Assembly: GCA_014385265.1 (NCBI GenBank)
Contig: JACRTJ010000008.1
Span: forward strand, 1-64,000
Source: Enterocloster hominis (ex Liu et al. 2021)
GTDB taxonomy: Bacteria > Bacillota > Clostridia > Lachnospirales > Lachnospiraceae
Direction of reading: 5' to 3'
DNA length: 64,000 nt
A program made the position numbers and the translations under genes. The notes under the pieces are model-generated. The model did not search any database. It was not told the DNA's origin and worked only from the letters and a program-made list of their open reading frames with translations. Below, piece by piece: positions 23,416 through 31,681 of this stretch. Numbering within the stretch: the first letter of the stretch is position 1; each line of letters opens with the position of its first letter.

Positions 23416-23496
23416 ACCCATAGTCAATACAAAAAAATGAATAAATATTCAAAATGAAATTTCAGACAGAATGAAGAAGCAGAAAGGGAAGGAAAA

Positions 23497-24360
23497 ATGA
23501 TGAAGATGATGAAGAAAGCAACAGCAGTGATCCTGGCAGCAGCCATGGCGGCGGCTCTGACCGCATGCGGCGGCGGAGAAAAGGCTGAGACGACAGCGGC
23601 AGATACAAAGGCCGAGACAACAGCAGCAAAGGAAGACGCCAAGGGAGCAGAGAGCTCCGCTGAGGAGACAAAGGCCGGAGAAGAGGCAGCCGCTGGCGGC
23701 ACCATCCTTATGGCCACCAACGCAGAGTTCGAGCCCTGGGAGTTCCATGACGGCGACGCCATCGTGGGCATCGATCCGGAGATCGCAGGAGCCATCGCTG
23801 AGAAGTTAGGCATGGAGCTGAAGGTGGAGGATATGGCCTTCGACGCCATCATCCCGTCTGTGGCCTCTGGAAAGTGTGACTTTGCCATGGCCGGCATGAC
23901 CGTAAATCCGGAGCGTGCGGCTTCCGTGGACTTTACAGATACCTACGCCTCCTCCTCTTTGGTGATCCTGGTAAAGGCTGACAATACAGAGATCACAGGA
24001 GAAGATACCCTGGCTGGCCACGTTGTGGGAGCCCAGCTTGGAACCACCGGCGATACCACAGCCTCTGACATCTGCGGCGACGATAAGGTGGAGCGTTATA
24101 ATACCTTCTTTGAGGCAGTCCAGTCCTTAAAGCAGGGCAAGATCGACGCGGTCCTTTTAGATAAGGCTCCGGCCAACGTATTCCTTTCCCAGAACGACGA
24201 CTTAAAGCAGGCCGGTGAGGAGCTTGGAAAAGAAGAGTATGCCATTGCAGTGAAAAAGGGCAATACAGAGCTCCTGGAGAAGTTAAACGCAGCCATCGCT
24301 GAGCTTAAGGAAGACGGGACCATCGACGAGATCGTGAACAAATATATCCCGGCAGAATAA
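23497..24360 (+). CDS. Polar amino-acid ABC transporter substrate-binding lipoprotein
   Basis: 287 residues. A signal peptide with lipobox LTAC (Cys24) anchors it to the outer face of the membrane. A low-complexity A/E/T/K tether (about 27-66) separates it from a type-3 solute-binding domain beginning ILMATNAEFEPWEFHDGD. Motifs GIDPEIAGAIAEKLG, ASGKCDFAMAGMTV (arginine/carboxylate-binding lobe) and QLGTTGDTTA are those of the HisJ/GlnH cluster. Permease and ATPase follow in order. The ligand is probably a polar amino acid or cystine; it cannot be narrowed further. Confidence 0.93.
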   Translation: MMKMMKKATAVILAAAMAAALTACGGGEKAETTAADTKAETTAAKEDAKGAESSAEETKAGEEAAAGGTILMATNAEFEPWEFHDGDAIVGIDPEIAGAIAEKLGMELKVEDMAFDAIIPSVASGKCDFAMAGMTVNPERAASVDFTDTYASSSLVILVKADNTEITGEDTLAGHVVGAQLGTTGDTTASDICGDDKVERYNTFFEAVQSLKQGKIDAVLLDKAPANVFLSQNDDLKQAGEELGKEEYAIAVKKGNTELLEKLNAAIAELKEDGTIDEIVNKYIPAE

Positions 24361-24434
24361 GGAATGGAAAATTATGGAAAGGGCTTTTTAATCCGGCCCA
24401 TATAGTGTAAAATGAACATGTAACTGGAAAATAA

Positions 24435-24484
24435 TGGAGCTGTCGCAGAGGAGGAGTTTTGAATTTCTTCTGCGGCAGCCCCAT
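24435..24484 (+). terminator. Intra-operon hairpin after the binding-protein gene
   Basis: TGGAGCTGTCGCAGAGGAG pairs imperfectly with TTTCTTCTGCGGCAGCCCCA over about 17 bp. No long T-tract follows. Hairpins at this position stabilise the upstream message or attenuate read-through, giving more binding protein than permease. A similar CTGCCGCAGAAG core occurs in the terminator at 46183. Confidence 0.55.
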
Positions 24485-24551
24485 TGTCGTGTCATAAAAA
24501 TAATTCCAGACCGGAGGAAACGGCTGGAAAAACAGAGAAAGGAATGAAAAC

Positions 24552-25259
24552 GTGGACTGGGAAAAATATCTGACAGCGGAACAATTTTATAACAACTTTG
24601 TCGCCGACGACCGGTTCGTAAAGTACATTCTGGGAGGTCTGAAAACGACTCTCATCATTACTTTATTCGCCGTGCTCCTTGGCATTTTTCTTGGGTTCCT
24701 GGTGGGGACCGTGCGCTCCACCTATGAAAGGACAGGGAAGCTTGTGGTTTTAAACGCGGTCTGCCGCGTCTATCTTTCTGTGATCCGCGGGACGCCGGTG
24801 GCAGTCCAGCTGATGATCATGTATTTTTTTATTTTTGCAGCTCCGGGCTCCTCCAAGCTGCTCAGTGCGATCCTGGCCTTTGGAATCAACTCCGGGGCCT
24901 ATGTGGCGGAGATCTTCCGGTCCGGCATCATGTCCATCGACAATGGACAGTTTGAGGCGGGAAGAAGCCTGGGCTTCAATTACGCCCAGACCGTCTGGTA
25001 TATTATCCTGCCCCAGGCCTTTAAAAACGTCCTGCCGGCCCTCTGCAACGAGTTCATCGCCCTTTTAAAGGAGACCTCCGTATCCGGCTTCATTGCCCTC
25101 CAGGATCTGACAAGGGGAGCGGATGTCATCCGGAGCCGTACCTATAATCCGGTGCTCCCGCTCTTTACGGTGGCGCTGGTATACTGGATGATCGTGACCT
25201 TTTTGACCTATATGGTGGGGAAACTGGAAACCAGGCTCAGAAAGAATGAAAAGAGGTAA
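24552..25259 (+). CDS. Polar amino-acid ABC transporter permease
   Basis: 235 residues from the GTG at 24552, the only start in frame before the first helix. Five hydrophobic segments and the HisMQ-type conserved region (LPQAFKNVLPALCNEFIALL, about 155-174), which contains the EAA-loop equivalent that docks on the ATPase, identify the His/Glu/Gln/Arg/opine permease family. VYLSVIRGTPVAVQL is the matching N-terminal signature. A single permease gene implies a homodimeric pore. It lies between the binding-protein gene and the ATPase gene. Confidence 0.93.
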   Translation: MDWEKYLTAEQFYNNFVADDRFVKYILGGLKTTLIITLFAVLLGIFLGFLVGTVRSTYERTGKLVVLNAVCRVYLSVIRGTPVAVQLMIMYFFIFAAPGSSKLLSAILAFGINSGAYVAEIFRSGIMSIDNGQFEAGRSLGFNYAQTVWYIILPQAFKNVLPALCNEFIALLKETSVSGFIALQDLTRGADVIRSRTYNPVLPLFTVALVYWMIVTFLTYMVGKLETRLRKNEKR

Positions 25260-25262
25260 GTC

Positions 25263-26033
25263 ATGGCGGAAAATCAGACAAAGAACCGGGAGATCGGCGC
25301 AGGAGAGCCGCTGATCCAGGTAAAGGAATTATGTAAATCCTTTGACGGGGTGGACGTGCTGAAGAACATCACCACCACCATTAAAAAGGGAGAGGTCGTA
25401 TTTGTGGTAGGGCCGTCCGGCTCCGGAAAATCCACGTTCCTCCGGTGCATGAACCTGCTGGAGGAGCCCACCGGCGGCCATATCTTTTTTGAGGGAACGG
25501 ATATCACCGATAAAAATACGGATATCAATCTGCTGAGACGGAAGATGGGGATGGTGTTCCAGCAGTTCAACCTGTTCCCCCATATGAGCATCATGAAAAA
25601 CATGACCATCGCTCCGGTGAAGCTTCTGGGAGTGAAGGAGGAGGATGCCGTGAAGGAAGCCGAAAAGCTCCTGGCCCGCGTCGGCCTCCTGGATAAAAAG
25701 GATGCTTACCCGGCACAGCTTTCCGGCGGCCAGAAGCAGAGGATCGCCATTGTCCGGGCGCTGATGATGAAGCCGGATGTGATGCTGTTTGACGAACCCA
25801 CCTCGGCCCTGGACCCGGAAATGGTGGGCGAGGTATTAAACGTAATGAGAGAGCTGGCAAAGGAGCATATGACCATGCTGGTGGTGACCCACGAGATGGG
25901 CTTTGCCAGAGAGGTAGCCGACCGTGTCATGTTCCTGGACGGCGGCGATTTTGTGGAAGAGGCCCCGCCGGAGGAATTTTTTACAAATCCCAAATCAGAA
26001 CGGCTGCGCTCCTTCTTAAGCAAGGTATTATAA
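25263..26033 (+). CDS. Polar amino-acid ABC transporter ATP-binding protein (GlnQ-like)
   Basis: 256 residues with Walker [10 protein letters not shown] (about residue 50), Q-loop [11 protein letters not shown], signature [15 protein letters not shown], Walker [14 protein letters not shown] and H-loop VVTHEMG. This pattern is diagnostic for the PAAT ATPases such as GlnQ and HisP. Starts 3 bp after the permease stop. The N-terminal 15 residues before the strand are a small extension. Followed by a terminator at 26050. Confidence 0.95.
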   Translation: MAENQTKNREIGAGEPLIQVKELCKSFDGVDVLKNITTTIKKGEVVFVVGPSGSGKSTFLRCMNLLEEPTGGHIFFEGTDITDKNTDINLLRRKMGMVFQQFNLFPHMSIMKNMTIAPVKLLGVKEEDAVKEAEKLLARVGLLDKKDAYPAQLSGGQKQRIAIVRALMMKPDVMLFDEPTSALDPEMVGEVLNVMRELAKEHMTMLVVTHEMGFAREVADRVMFLDGGDFVEEAPPEEFFTNPKSERLRSFLSKVL

Positions 26034-26049
26034 AAAACAGAGAAAGCGG

Positions 26050-26087
26050 CAGACTGGATACGCAGAGATCCGGTCTGGCGTTTTTTT
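26050..26087 (+). terminator. Terminator of the ABC transporter operon
   Basis: CAGACTGGAT pairs with ATCCGGTCTG around ACGCAGAG, followed shortly by seven T. Confidence 0.85.
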
Positions 26088-26096
26088 GGAATTTTC

Positions 26097-26125
26097 TTGC
26101 ATTTTGCAGAAAATATGTGTAAAAT
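26097..26125 (+). promoter_or_regulatory. Promoter of the hydrogenase operon
   Basis: TTGCAT (26097-26102), 17 bp, TAAAAT (26120-26125), about 80 bp before the ATG at 26205. Confidence 0.6.
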
Positions 26126-26204
26126 CAAACTTATGAAAGATGAAAGACCGAATGTTTGATTCTTAGAAGGACAGCGGCGAATGCCGCAGGAAGGAGCGAT
26201 GCTC

Positions 26205-28037
26205 ATGAGCAGACTGGAAATGGTCTCTCCGACGAGAGCAAAGATCGTCATGGAGGGGCTTTATAAGGACCTGGAACGAAGGATCGAGGCGAGCCAGCCG
26301 GGACTCTGTCCCGTGGACCTGGCCCGGGCGTTCCTGGAGCTGTGCTACGCCCAGACGTGCGGGAAATGCGTGCCCTGCCGGATCGGCTTAAAGCAGCTGA
26401 TGCTTCTGATCCAGGACGTACTGGATGGAAAGGCCACCATGGACACGTTAAAGCTGATGGAGGAGACGGCTCTGGCGGTCATGGAAGCCGCCGACTGCGC
26501 CATTGGATACGAGGCGGCCAATATGGTCTATAAGGGGCTGACCGGCTACCGGGACGAGTATATCGAGCATGTGAAGCACGGCCGCTGTACCTGTGTGGCC
26601 TCCCAGCCGGTGCCCTGCGTGACCCTGTGTCCGGCCCATGTGGATATCCCGGGATATATCGCCCTGGTCCGGGAGGGCAGGTATGCGGACGCCATCCGCC
26701 TGATCCGGAAGGACAATCCCTTCCCCACCTCCTGCGCCTTCATATGCGAGCATCCCTGTGAGTCCATGTGCCGCAGGAACATGGTGGACGACGCCATCAA
26801 CATCCGCGGGCTGAAGCGGGTGGCAGCGGATTTTGCGGGAGAGGTGGATCCTCCGGCTCCAGCTCCGTCCACGGGAAAAAAGATCGCCGTCATCGGCGGA
26901 GGCCCCGGAGGCCTGAGCGCGGCCTATTACTTACAGCTCATGGGCCATCAGACCACTGTTTATGAGATGCTTCCGGAGCTGGGCGGCATGCTCCGGTACG
27001 GGATCCCCAATTACCGTCTTCCCAAGGAGCGGCTGGAGGACGATATCCGCAGTATCTTAAAGACAGGCGTCCAGGTGAAGCATGGATTAAAGATCGGAAA
27101 GGACATCACCATCCAGGAGCTCCAGAAGGAATACGACGCCATTCTCATCGCCATCGGAGCCAGCGCTGATAAGAAGCTGCGCCTGGACCATGAGGACGCA
27201 GACGGCGTGCTGTCGGCGGTGGAATTTTTACGGAGCGCAGGCCTTGGGGAGCTGCCGGATCTCACAGGAAAGCAGGTGGTGGTGGTCGGAGGCGGCAACG
27301 TGTCCATGGACGCGGTGCGGACGGCAAAGCGCATGGGCGCGGAGAAGGTCAGCATCCTGTACCGTAGACGGCGCCACGATATGACGGCCCTGCCGGAGGA
27401 GATCGAGGGAGCCGTGGCCGAAGGGATCGAGCTTTTGACCTTAAAGGCACCGTCCTCCATCGATGTGGATGAGAACGGACGGGTCCGGGGGATCTGGGCC
27501 ACGCCCCAGATGGTCAGCGCCATAAAGGACGGCCGCGCCGGGATCCAGCCCACGGGAGAGCCGGACGTGTATATCCCCTGCGATGTGCTGATCCGGGCCA
27601 TCGGCCAGGATATCGAAACCAGCCATTTTGAAGAGGCAGGGGTCCCGGTCCAGAGAGGAAAGATCATCACCAGGAGCACAGGAGACTTTGAAAACATGCC
27701 GGGCGTCTTTGCCGGCGGCGACTGTGCCAGCGGACCGGCCTCGGTCATCAAGGCCATTGCGGCAGCCAAGGTGGTGGCGGCCAACATTGACGAATATCTG
27801 GGCTTCCGCCACGAGATCTCCTGTGATGTAGAGATCCCGGACGCCAATCTGGAGGACCGGACGCCCTGCGGACGGGTCAACCTGACGGAGCGGGAGGCCT
27901 GCCAGCGGGTCCATGACTTTGAAGGCGTGGAGAACTGCATGACAGAAAAGGAGGCCAGACAGGAGGCTGACCGGTGCCTGCGCTGCGACCACTTTGGCTA
28001 TGGAATCTTTAAGGGAGGCAGGGATACGATATGGTAA
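26205..28037 (+). CDS. GltD-type NAD(P)-dependent flavoprotein with NuoF-like Fe-S N-terminus, hydrogenase partner
   Basis: About 610 residues from the ATG at 26205 (AAGGAG eight bases upstream; earlier ATGs are too close to that site). An N-terminal NuoF-like Fe-S loop (TCGKCVPCRIGLKQL, about 45-60) is followed by a GltD-type Fe-S domain (CTCVASQPVPCVTLCPAHVD). An FAD-binding Rossmann fold (VIGGGPGGLSAAYYL, about 230) and an NAD(P)H fold (VVVGGGNVSMDAVRTA, about 365) complete the core, and the C-terminus has CLRCDHFG. The arrangement equals the glutamate-synthase small subunit type found with group A2 [FeFe] hydrogenases. It likely shuttles electrons between NAD(P)H and the hydrogenase encoded next, overlapping by 7 bp. 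Confidence 0.9.
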   Translation: MSRLEMVSPTRAKIVMEGLYKDLERRIEASQPGLCPVDLARAFLELCYAQTCGKCVPCRIGLKQLMLLIQDVLDGKATMDTLKLMEETALAVMEAADCAIGYEAANMVYKGLTGYRDEYIEHVKHGRCTCVASQPVPCVTLCPAHVDIPGYIALVREGRYADAIRLIRKDNPFPTSCAFICEHPCESMCRRNMVDDAINIRGLKRVAADFAGEVDPPAPAPSTGKKIAVIGGGPGGLSAAYYLQLMGHQTTVYEMLPELGGMLRYGIPNYRLPKERLEDDIRSILKTGVQVKHGLKIGKDITIQELQKEYDAILIAIGASADKKLRLDHEDADGVLSAVEFLRSAGLGELPDLTGKQVVVVGGGNVSMDAVRTAKRMGAEKVSILYRRRRHDMTALPEEIEGAVAEGIELLTLKAPSSIDVDENGRVRGIWATPQMVSAIKDGRAGIQPTGEPDVYIPCDVLIRAIGQDIETSHFEEAGVPVQRGKIITRSTGDFENMPGVFAGGDCASGPASVIKAIAAAKVVAANIDEYLGFRHEISCDVEIPDANLEDRTPCGRVNLTEREACQRVHDFEGVENCMTEKEARQEADRCLRCDHFGYGIFKGGRDTIW

Positions 28038-29758
28038 ATGTGACGATCGACGGAAAAAAGATCCAGGTAAGAGAAGGAACGACGATCATGGACGCCGCAG
28101 CCAGATGCGGGATCCCGATCCCCAGTCTGTGCTATTTAAAGGATATCAATGAGATCGCCGCCTGCCGCGTCTGTGTGGTGGAGCTGGAGGGGAAGGAGCG
28201 GCTGATCACCTCCTGCAACAACGTGGTGGCCGAGGGTATGGTGCTTTATACCAACAGTCCCAAGGTCCGCCGCCACAGGAGAAAGATCGTGGAGCTTCTC
28301 CTGTCCCAGCACGACTGTCTCTGTGCCACCTGTCAGAGGAGCGGGAATTGCAGCCTTCAGAAGATCGCCAATGATCTGAATATTTTGGAAATTCCCTTCC
28401 ACCATACGTTGGAGCACCAGCCGTGGAATAAAAATTTCCCATTATTGCGAAAATCTGAAAAATGCATCAAATGCATGCGCTGTGTCCAGATCTGTGAAAA
28501 GGTCCAGGGACTGGGGATCTGGACCGTGGAGGGGACCGGTTCCCGGGTGACCATCAATGTTTCCGGCAGAAAGACCATCGAAGAGGCGGACTGCTCGCTC
28601 TGCGGCCAGTGCATCACCCACTGTCCGGTGGGGGCTCTGACCGCCAGGGACGATACGGAAAAGGTCTGGGAGGCCATTGAGGATCCGGATAAGATCGTAG
28701 TGGCCCAGGTGGCTCCGGCGGTGCGGACAGCCTGGGGCGAGGAGCTGGGACTTTCCCCGGAGGAGGCCACCATCGGCCGGATCATGGACGCCTTAAAACG
28801 CATGGGCGTGGACTACGCCTTTGATACGGTATTTTCGGCGGATCTGACCATTATGGAGGAGGCCAGTGAGTTCCTGGAGCGGTTTACAAAAGGAGAATTC
28901 AAAGACCGTCCCATGTTCACCTCCTGCTGCCCCGGCTGGATCCGGTTCGTAAAGACCCAGTTCCCCCATATGGTGAAATATCTGTCCACGGCCAAATCCC
29001 CCCAGCAGATGTTCGGAGCGGTGATGAAGACGTATTACGCCCAGAAGCTGGGAGTGGATCCGGAGCGGATCTTCACGGTTTCCATCATGCCCTGCGTGGC
29101 CAAGAAGGCGGAGCGGGAGATGGAGCTGTTTTATGAGGAATACGCAGGCCACGACGTGGACGCAGTCCTGACCACAAGAGAGCTGGTACGGATGATCCGG
29201 TCCGCCCACATAAGGCCGGAGGGCTTAAACGATATTGAAAGCGACAGCCCCATGCGGGAGGGGACCGGAGCCGGAGTCATCTTCGGGGCCACCGGCGGCG
29301 TCATGGAGGCGGCTTTGAGGACGGCCTACTTTGCCCTAAAAGGGAAAAATGCTCCGGCAGACGCCTTCCGGGCAGTGCGCAGCCTGGGCTTCAACGCCAA
29401 CAACGGCGTCCAGGAGGCAGAATTCAAGATCGACGATCTGGTGCTCCGGACGGCAGCAGTCAGCGGCCTGGGAAACACCAGGGCTCTTCTGGAGCGGATC
29501 GACCGGGGAGAGGTCCATTACGACTTCGTGGAGGTCATGGCCTGCCCTGGAGGCTGTGTGGGCGGAGGCGGACAGCCCATCCACGATGGGAAGGAGCTGG
29601 CCTTTGAACGGGGAAGGCAGCTTTATTATCTGGACGCCGGCGCCAGACTCCGGTATTCCCATGAAAATCCGGACGTGAAGGCTATGTACGAGGAATTTTT
29701 TGAAAAGCCCAATTCCCATAAAGCCCATCTGCTGCTGCATACGGAGCACAGGAAATAG
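28031..29758 (+). CDS. [FeFe] hydrogenase catalytic subunit (GltD-linked, group A2-like)
   Basis: 575 residues. The N-terminal [2Fe-2S] ferredoxin domain (CGIPIPSLC, AACRVC, then C-N-N) is followed by the His-Cys3 cluster (HDCLCATCQRSGNC, about 96) and two [4Fe-4S] clusters (CIKCMRCVQIC and CSLCGQCITHCP). The H-cluster domain has all three signatures: TSCCPGW, MPCVAKKAE and ACPGGCVGGGGQP. The small-subunit-like tail (YEEFFEKPNSHKAHLLLH) is fused at the C-terminus. It makes or uses H2, coupled through the upstream flavoprotein. Maturases HydEFG are not in this window. Confidence 0.95.
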   Translation: MVNVTIDGKKIQVREGTTIMDAAARCGIPIPSLCYLKDINEIAACRVCVVELEGKERLITSCNNVVAEGMVLYTNSPKVRRHRRKIVELLLSQHDCLCATCQRSGNCSLQKIANDLNILEIPFHHTLEHQPWNKNFPLLRKSEKCIKCMRCVQICEKVQGLGIWTVEGTGSRVTINVSGRKTIEEADCSLCGQCITHCPVGALTARDDTEKVWEAIEDPDKIVVAQVAPAVRTAWGEELGLSPEEATIGRIMDALKRMGVDYAFDTVFSADLTIMEEASEFLERFTKGEFKDRPMFTSCCPGWIRFVKTQFPHMVKYLSTAKSPQQMFGAVMKTYYAQKLGVDPERIFTVSIMPCVAKKAEREMELFYEEYAGHDVDAVLTTRELVRMIRSAHIRPEGLNDIESDSPMREGTGAGVIFGATGGVMEAALRTAYFALKGKNAPADAFRAVRSLGFNANNGVQEAEFKIDDLVLRTAAVSGLGNTRALLERIDRGEVHYDFVEVMACPGGCVGGGGQPIHDGKELAFERGRQLYYLDAGARLRYSHENPDVKAMYEEFFEKPNSHKAHLLLHTEHRK

Positions 29759-29805
29759 GGCGGGGGAGTTTTCTGGCGGACATGAATGGTCCGGGAAAGG
29801 AGTCC

Positions 29806-30642
29806 ATGAAACGGAAATATAAGATCGCAATGGTCCAGATGGACACCCAGAACAATAAGGAAAAGAATCTTGAGGACGCCTGTGCCTGGATCGATGAGGC
29901 GGCGGCTTCGGGGGCGGAGCTGGTGTGCTTTCCCGAGGTCATGAACCTGATCGGGAAAAACACAGGTCCCGGCGGAGGAAGGGAGCCGATCCCTGGATAT
30001 TCCACCGGGCGGCTCATGGAAAAGGCGGCGGAGCATGGGATCTATATCCATGGCGGCAGCATTACGGAGGAGATCCCGGGAGAAAAACGGGCCTGCAACA
30101 CCAGCGTGCTCATAGGGCCAGACGGCCGGATCCTGGCAAAATATCAGAAGCTCCATACCTTCGATATTACGCTGGCTGACGGACGGCCGTTCCGGGAATC
30201 GGACCGGATCCGGCCGGGAGACGCAGTGGTGACGGCAGAAACGGAGCTGGGGTGCTTCGGCATGTCCATCTGCTATGACGTGCGGTTCCCGGAGCTGTAC
30301 CGTCTGCTGGCCATAAAGGGGGCAAGGGTGCTTTTCGTTCCCGTGAGCTTCACAAAGGAGACCGGGGAGGAGCACCTGGAAATGCTTCTCAGGGCCCGGG
30401 CTGTGGAAAACGGCTGCTATGTGATCGCGGCAGCCCAGACCGGGGTGAAGCCGGCCTATACGGCTTATGGGAACAGTATGCTCATCGATCCCTGGGGAAA
30501 GGTCCTGGTACGGGCCGGATCGGAGACAGGGGTCTTTTATGGGGAGATCGATCTGGATCATGCCGATGCGGTCCGCCGCCGGATGCCGTCCCTGGAAAGC
30601 CGGAGGACGGACGTGTACCAGGTGGAGGAAAAAAGGAAGTAA
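29806..30642 (+). CDS. Carbon-nitrogen hydrolase (nitrilase superfamily, omega-amidase-like)
   Basis: 278 residues from the ATG at 29806, which has AAAGGAG upstream. The catalytic triad is visible: Glu in CFPEVMN (about 45), Lys in KYQKLHTFD (about 115) and Cys in GMSICYDVRFPELYR (about 150). The last motif is typical of the Nit/omega-amidase branch, which hydrolyses 2-oxoglutaramate, 2-oxosuccinamate or deaminated glutathione. It is not the polyamine amidase, which is the separate gene at 57648. It follows the hydrogenase gene by about 50 bp and may be co-transcribed. Confidence 0.88.
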   Translation: MKRKYKIAMVQMDTQNNKEKNLEDACAWIDEAAASGAELVCFPEVMNLIGKNTGPGGGREPIPGYSTGRLMEKAAEHGIYIHGGSITEEIPGEKRACNTSVLIGPDGRILAKYQKLHTFDITLADGRPFRESDRIRPGDAVVTAETELGCFGMSICYDVRFPELYRLLAIKGARVLFVPVSFTKETGEEHLEMLLRARAVENGCYVIAAAQTGVKPAYTAYGNSMLIDPWGKVLVRAGSETGVFYGEIDLDHADAVRRRMPSLESRRTDVYQVEEKRK

Positions 30643-30660
30643 AAAATTTGCAGTTCCATC

Positions 30661-30689
30661 TTGACAGTTCCAGGAATCTTTTGTATAGT
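30661..30689 (+). promoter_or_regulatory. Promoter of the pfl operon
   Basis: TTGACA (30661-30666), 17 bp, TATAGT (30684-30689). Transcription would start just before the riboswitch at about 30696. Confidence 0.8.
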
Positions 30690-30698
30690 GGAACCATC

Positions 30699-30790
30699 AT
30701 ATGACTGACGGAAGTGGAAGAAACCACATGAAGTATGATCTTGCTGAGCCGACCGTCTGGGCAATCTGCCCGGATGGACGGCTCTTTTTT
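30699..30790 (+). ncRNA. ZTP riboswitch (pfl motif) with intrinsic terminator
   Basis: The leader shows the conserved parts of the pfl/ZTP aptamer. GACTGACGG (30703-30711) pairs through GACGG with CCGTC (30753-30757). A GTGG/CCAC hairpin (30714-30727) and the 3' signature CCGTCTGGGCA (30753-30763) follow. The same 3' strand enters a terminator hairpin, GAGCCG (30746-30751) with CGGCTC (30779-30784), ended by six T. ZTP binding would hold the aptamer and allow read-through into pflA and pflB, linking one-carbon starvation to formate production. Confidence 0.82.
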
Positions 30791-30877
30791 GCTTTGCAGG
30801 AAGGCGTGAACGGGGCCCAGGGCAGATCTGGAACTGAGAGGAGTTTCATCTGGTTTTGCTGAGAAGGAGGAGATCGT

Positions 30878-31600
30878 ATGGCCATGGGACGGATCCATTC
30901 CTGGGAATCCATGGGGCTTGTGGACGGACCCGGGATCCGCACGGTGATTTTTTTACAGGGCTGCCGCCTGCGGTGCCGGTATTGCCATAATCCGGATACG
31001 TGGGAGCTCTGCGGAGGGGGGACCCTGGAATCTCCGGAGGAGACTGTAAACCGGCTGATGCGGTTTAAACCCTATTACGGGGCCGACGGAGGCGTTACGT
31101 TTTCCGGAGGGGAGCCGCTGTTACAGAAGGAATTTCTGACAGAGGCCCTTGCCCTGTGTAAAAGCCGTAGGATCCATACCTGCCTGGATACGGCGGGAGT
31201 GGGCTGCGGCGGTTATGGGGAGATCCTCAAAAATACGGATCTGGTGCTTCTGGATGTGAAGCATTATACGCCAGAAGGGTATCAGGCTGTCACCAGCCGG
31301 TCCATGGATGCCTATGAGGAATTTTTGGACGCGGTCCAGTCCATGGAGGTTCCCTTGTGGCTCCGCCATGTGGTGGTTCCCGGCCTTACGGACGGAGAGG
31401 ACCATCTGGCGGGTCTGGCAGAGTATGTAAAGGGAATACGGAATGTGAAGCGGGTGGAGCTGCTTCCATATCATGTTCTGGGGGTGCCCAAATACCGCGC
31501 CATGGGAATCCCATATCCTCTGGAGGGCGTGCCGCCCATGGAGAGCGGAGCTCTTGTCAAATGGCAGGAGCGTATGAACTGCGGGCTGAAAAATGGCTGA
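30878..31600 (+). CDS. pflA: Pyruvate formate-lyase activating enzyme (radical SAM)
   Basis: 240 residues. The radical SAM cluster motif CRLRCRYC (Cys29, Cys33, Cys36) follows the PflA N-terminus GRIHSWESMGLVDGPGIRTV. SAM-binding GGEPLL and the GVTFSGGEPLLQ block are intact. It abstracts hydrogen from the glycine of PflB to form the glycyl radical. GGAGGAG precedes the ATG. Unusually, pflA lies before pflB here, the reverse of the enterobacterial order, with both under the ZTP riboswitch. Confidence 0.95.
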   Translation: MAMGRIHSWESMGLVDGPGIRTVIFLQGCRLRCRYCHNPDTWELCGGGTLESPEETVNRLMRFKPYYGADGGVTFSGGEPLLQKEFLTEALALCKSRRIHTCLDTAGVGCGGYGEILKNTDLVLLDVKHYTPEGYQAVTSRSMDAYEEFLDAVQSMEVPLWLRHVVVPGLTDGEDHLAGLAEYVKGIRNVKRVELLPYHVLGVPKYRAMGIPYPLEGVPPMESGALVKWQERMNCGLKNG

Positions 31601-31681
31601 GGGTCTGAGGAGCATCGGAGATCAGATGGAAGAGAATGGGATCACAAAACGTGATCTGTGACAGGGTGAAAGGAGATCAAT

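Noticed and set aside
30878-31600. Glycyl-radical activase for another enzyme rather than PFL
   Set aside because: Direct linkage to a full-length pflB and the absence of the extra ferredoxin domain of other activases favour pflA.
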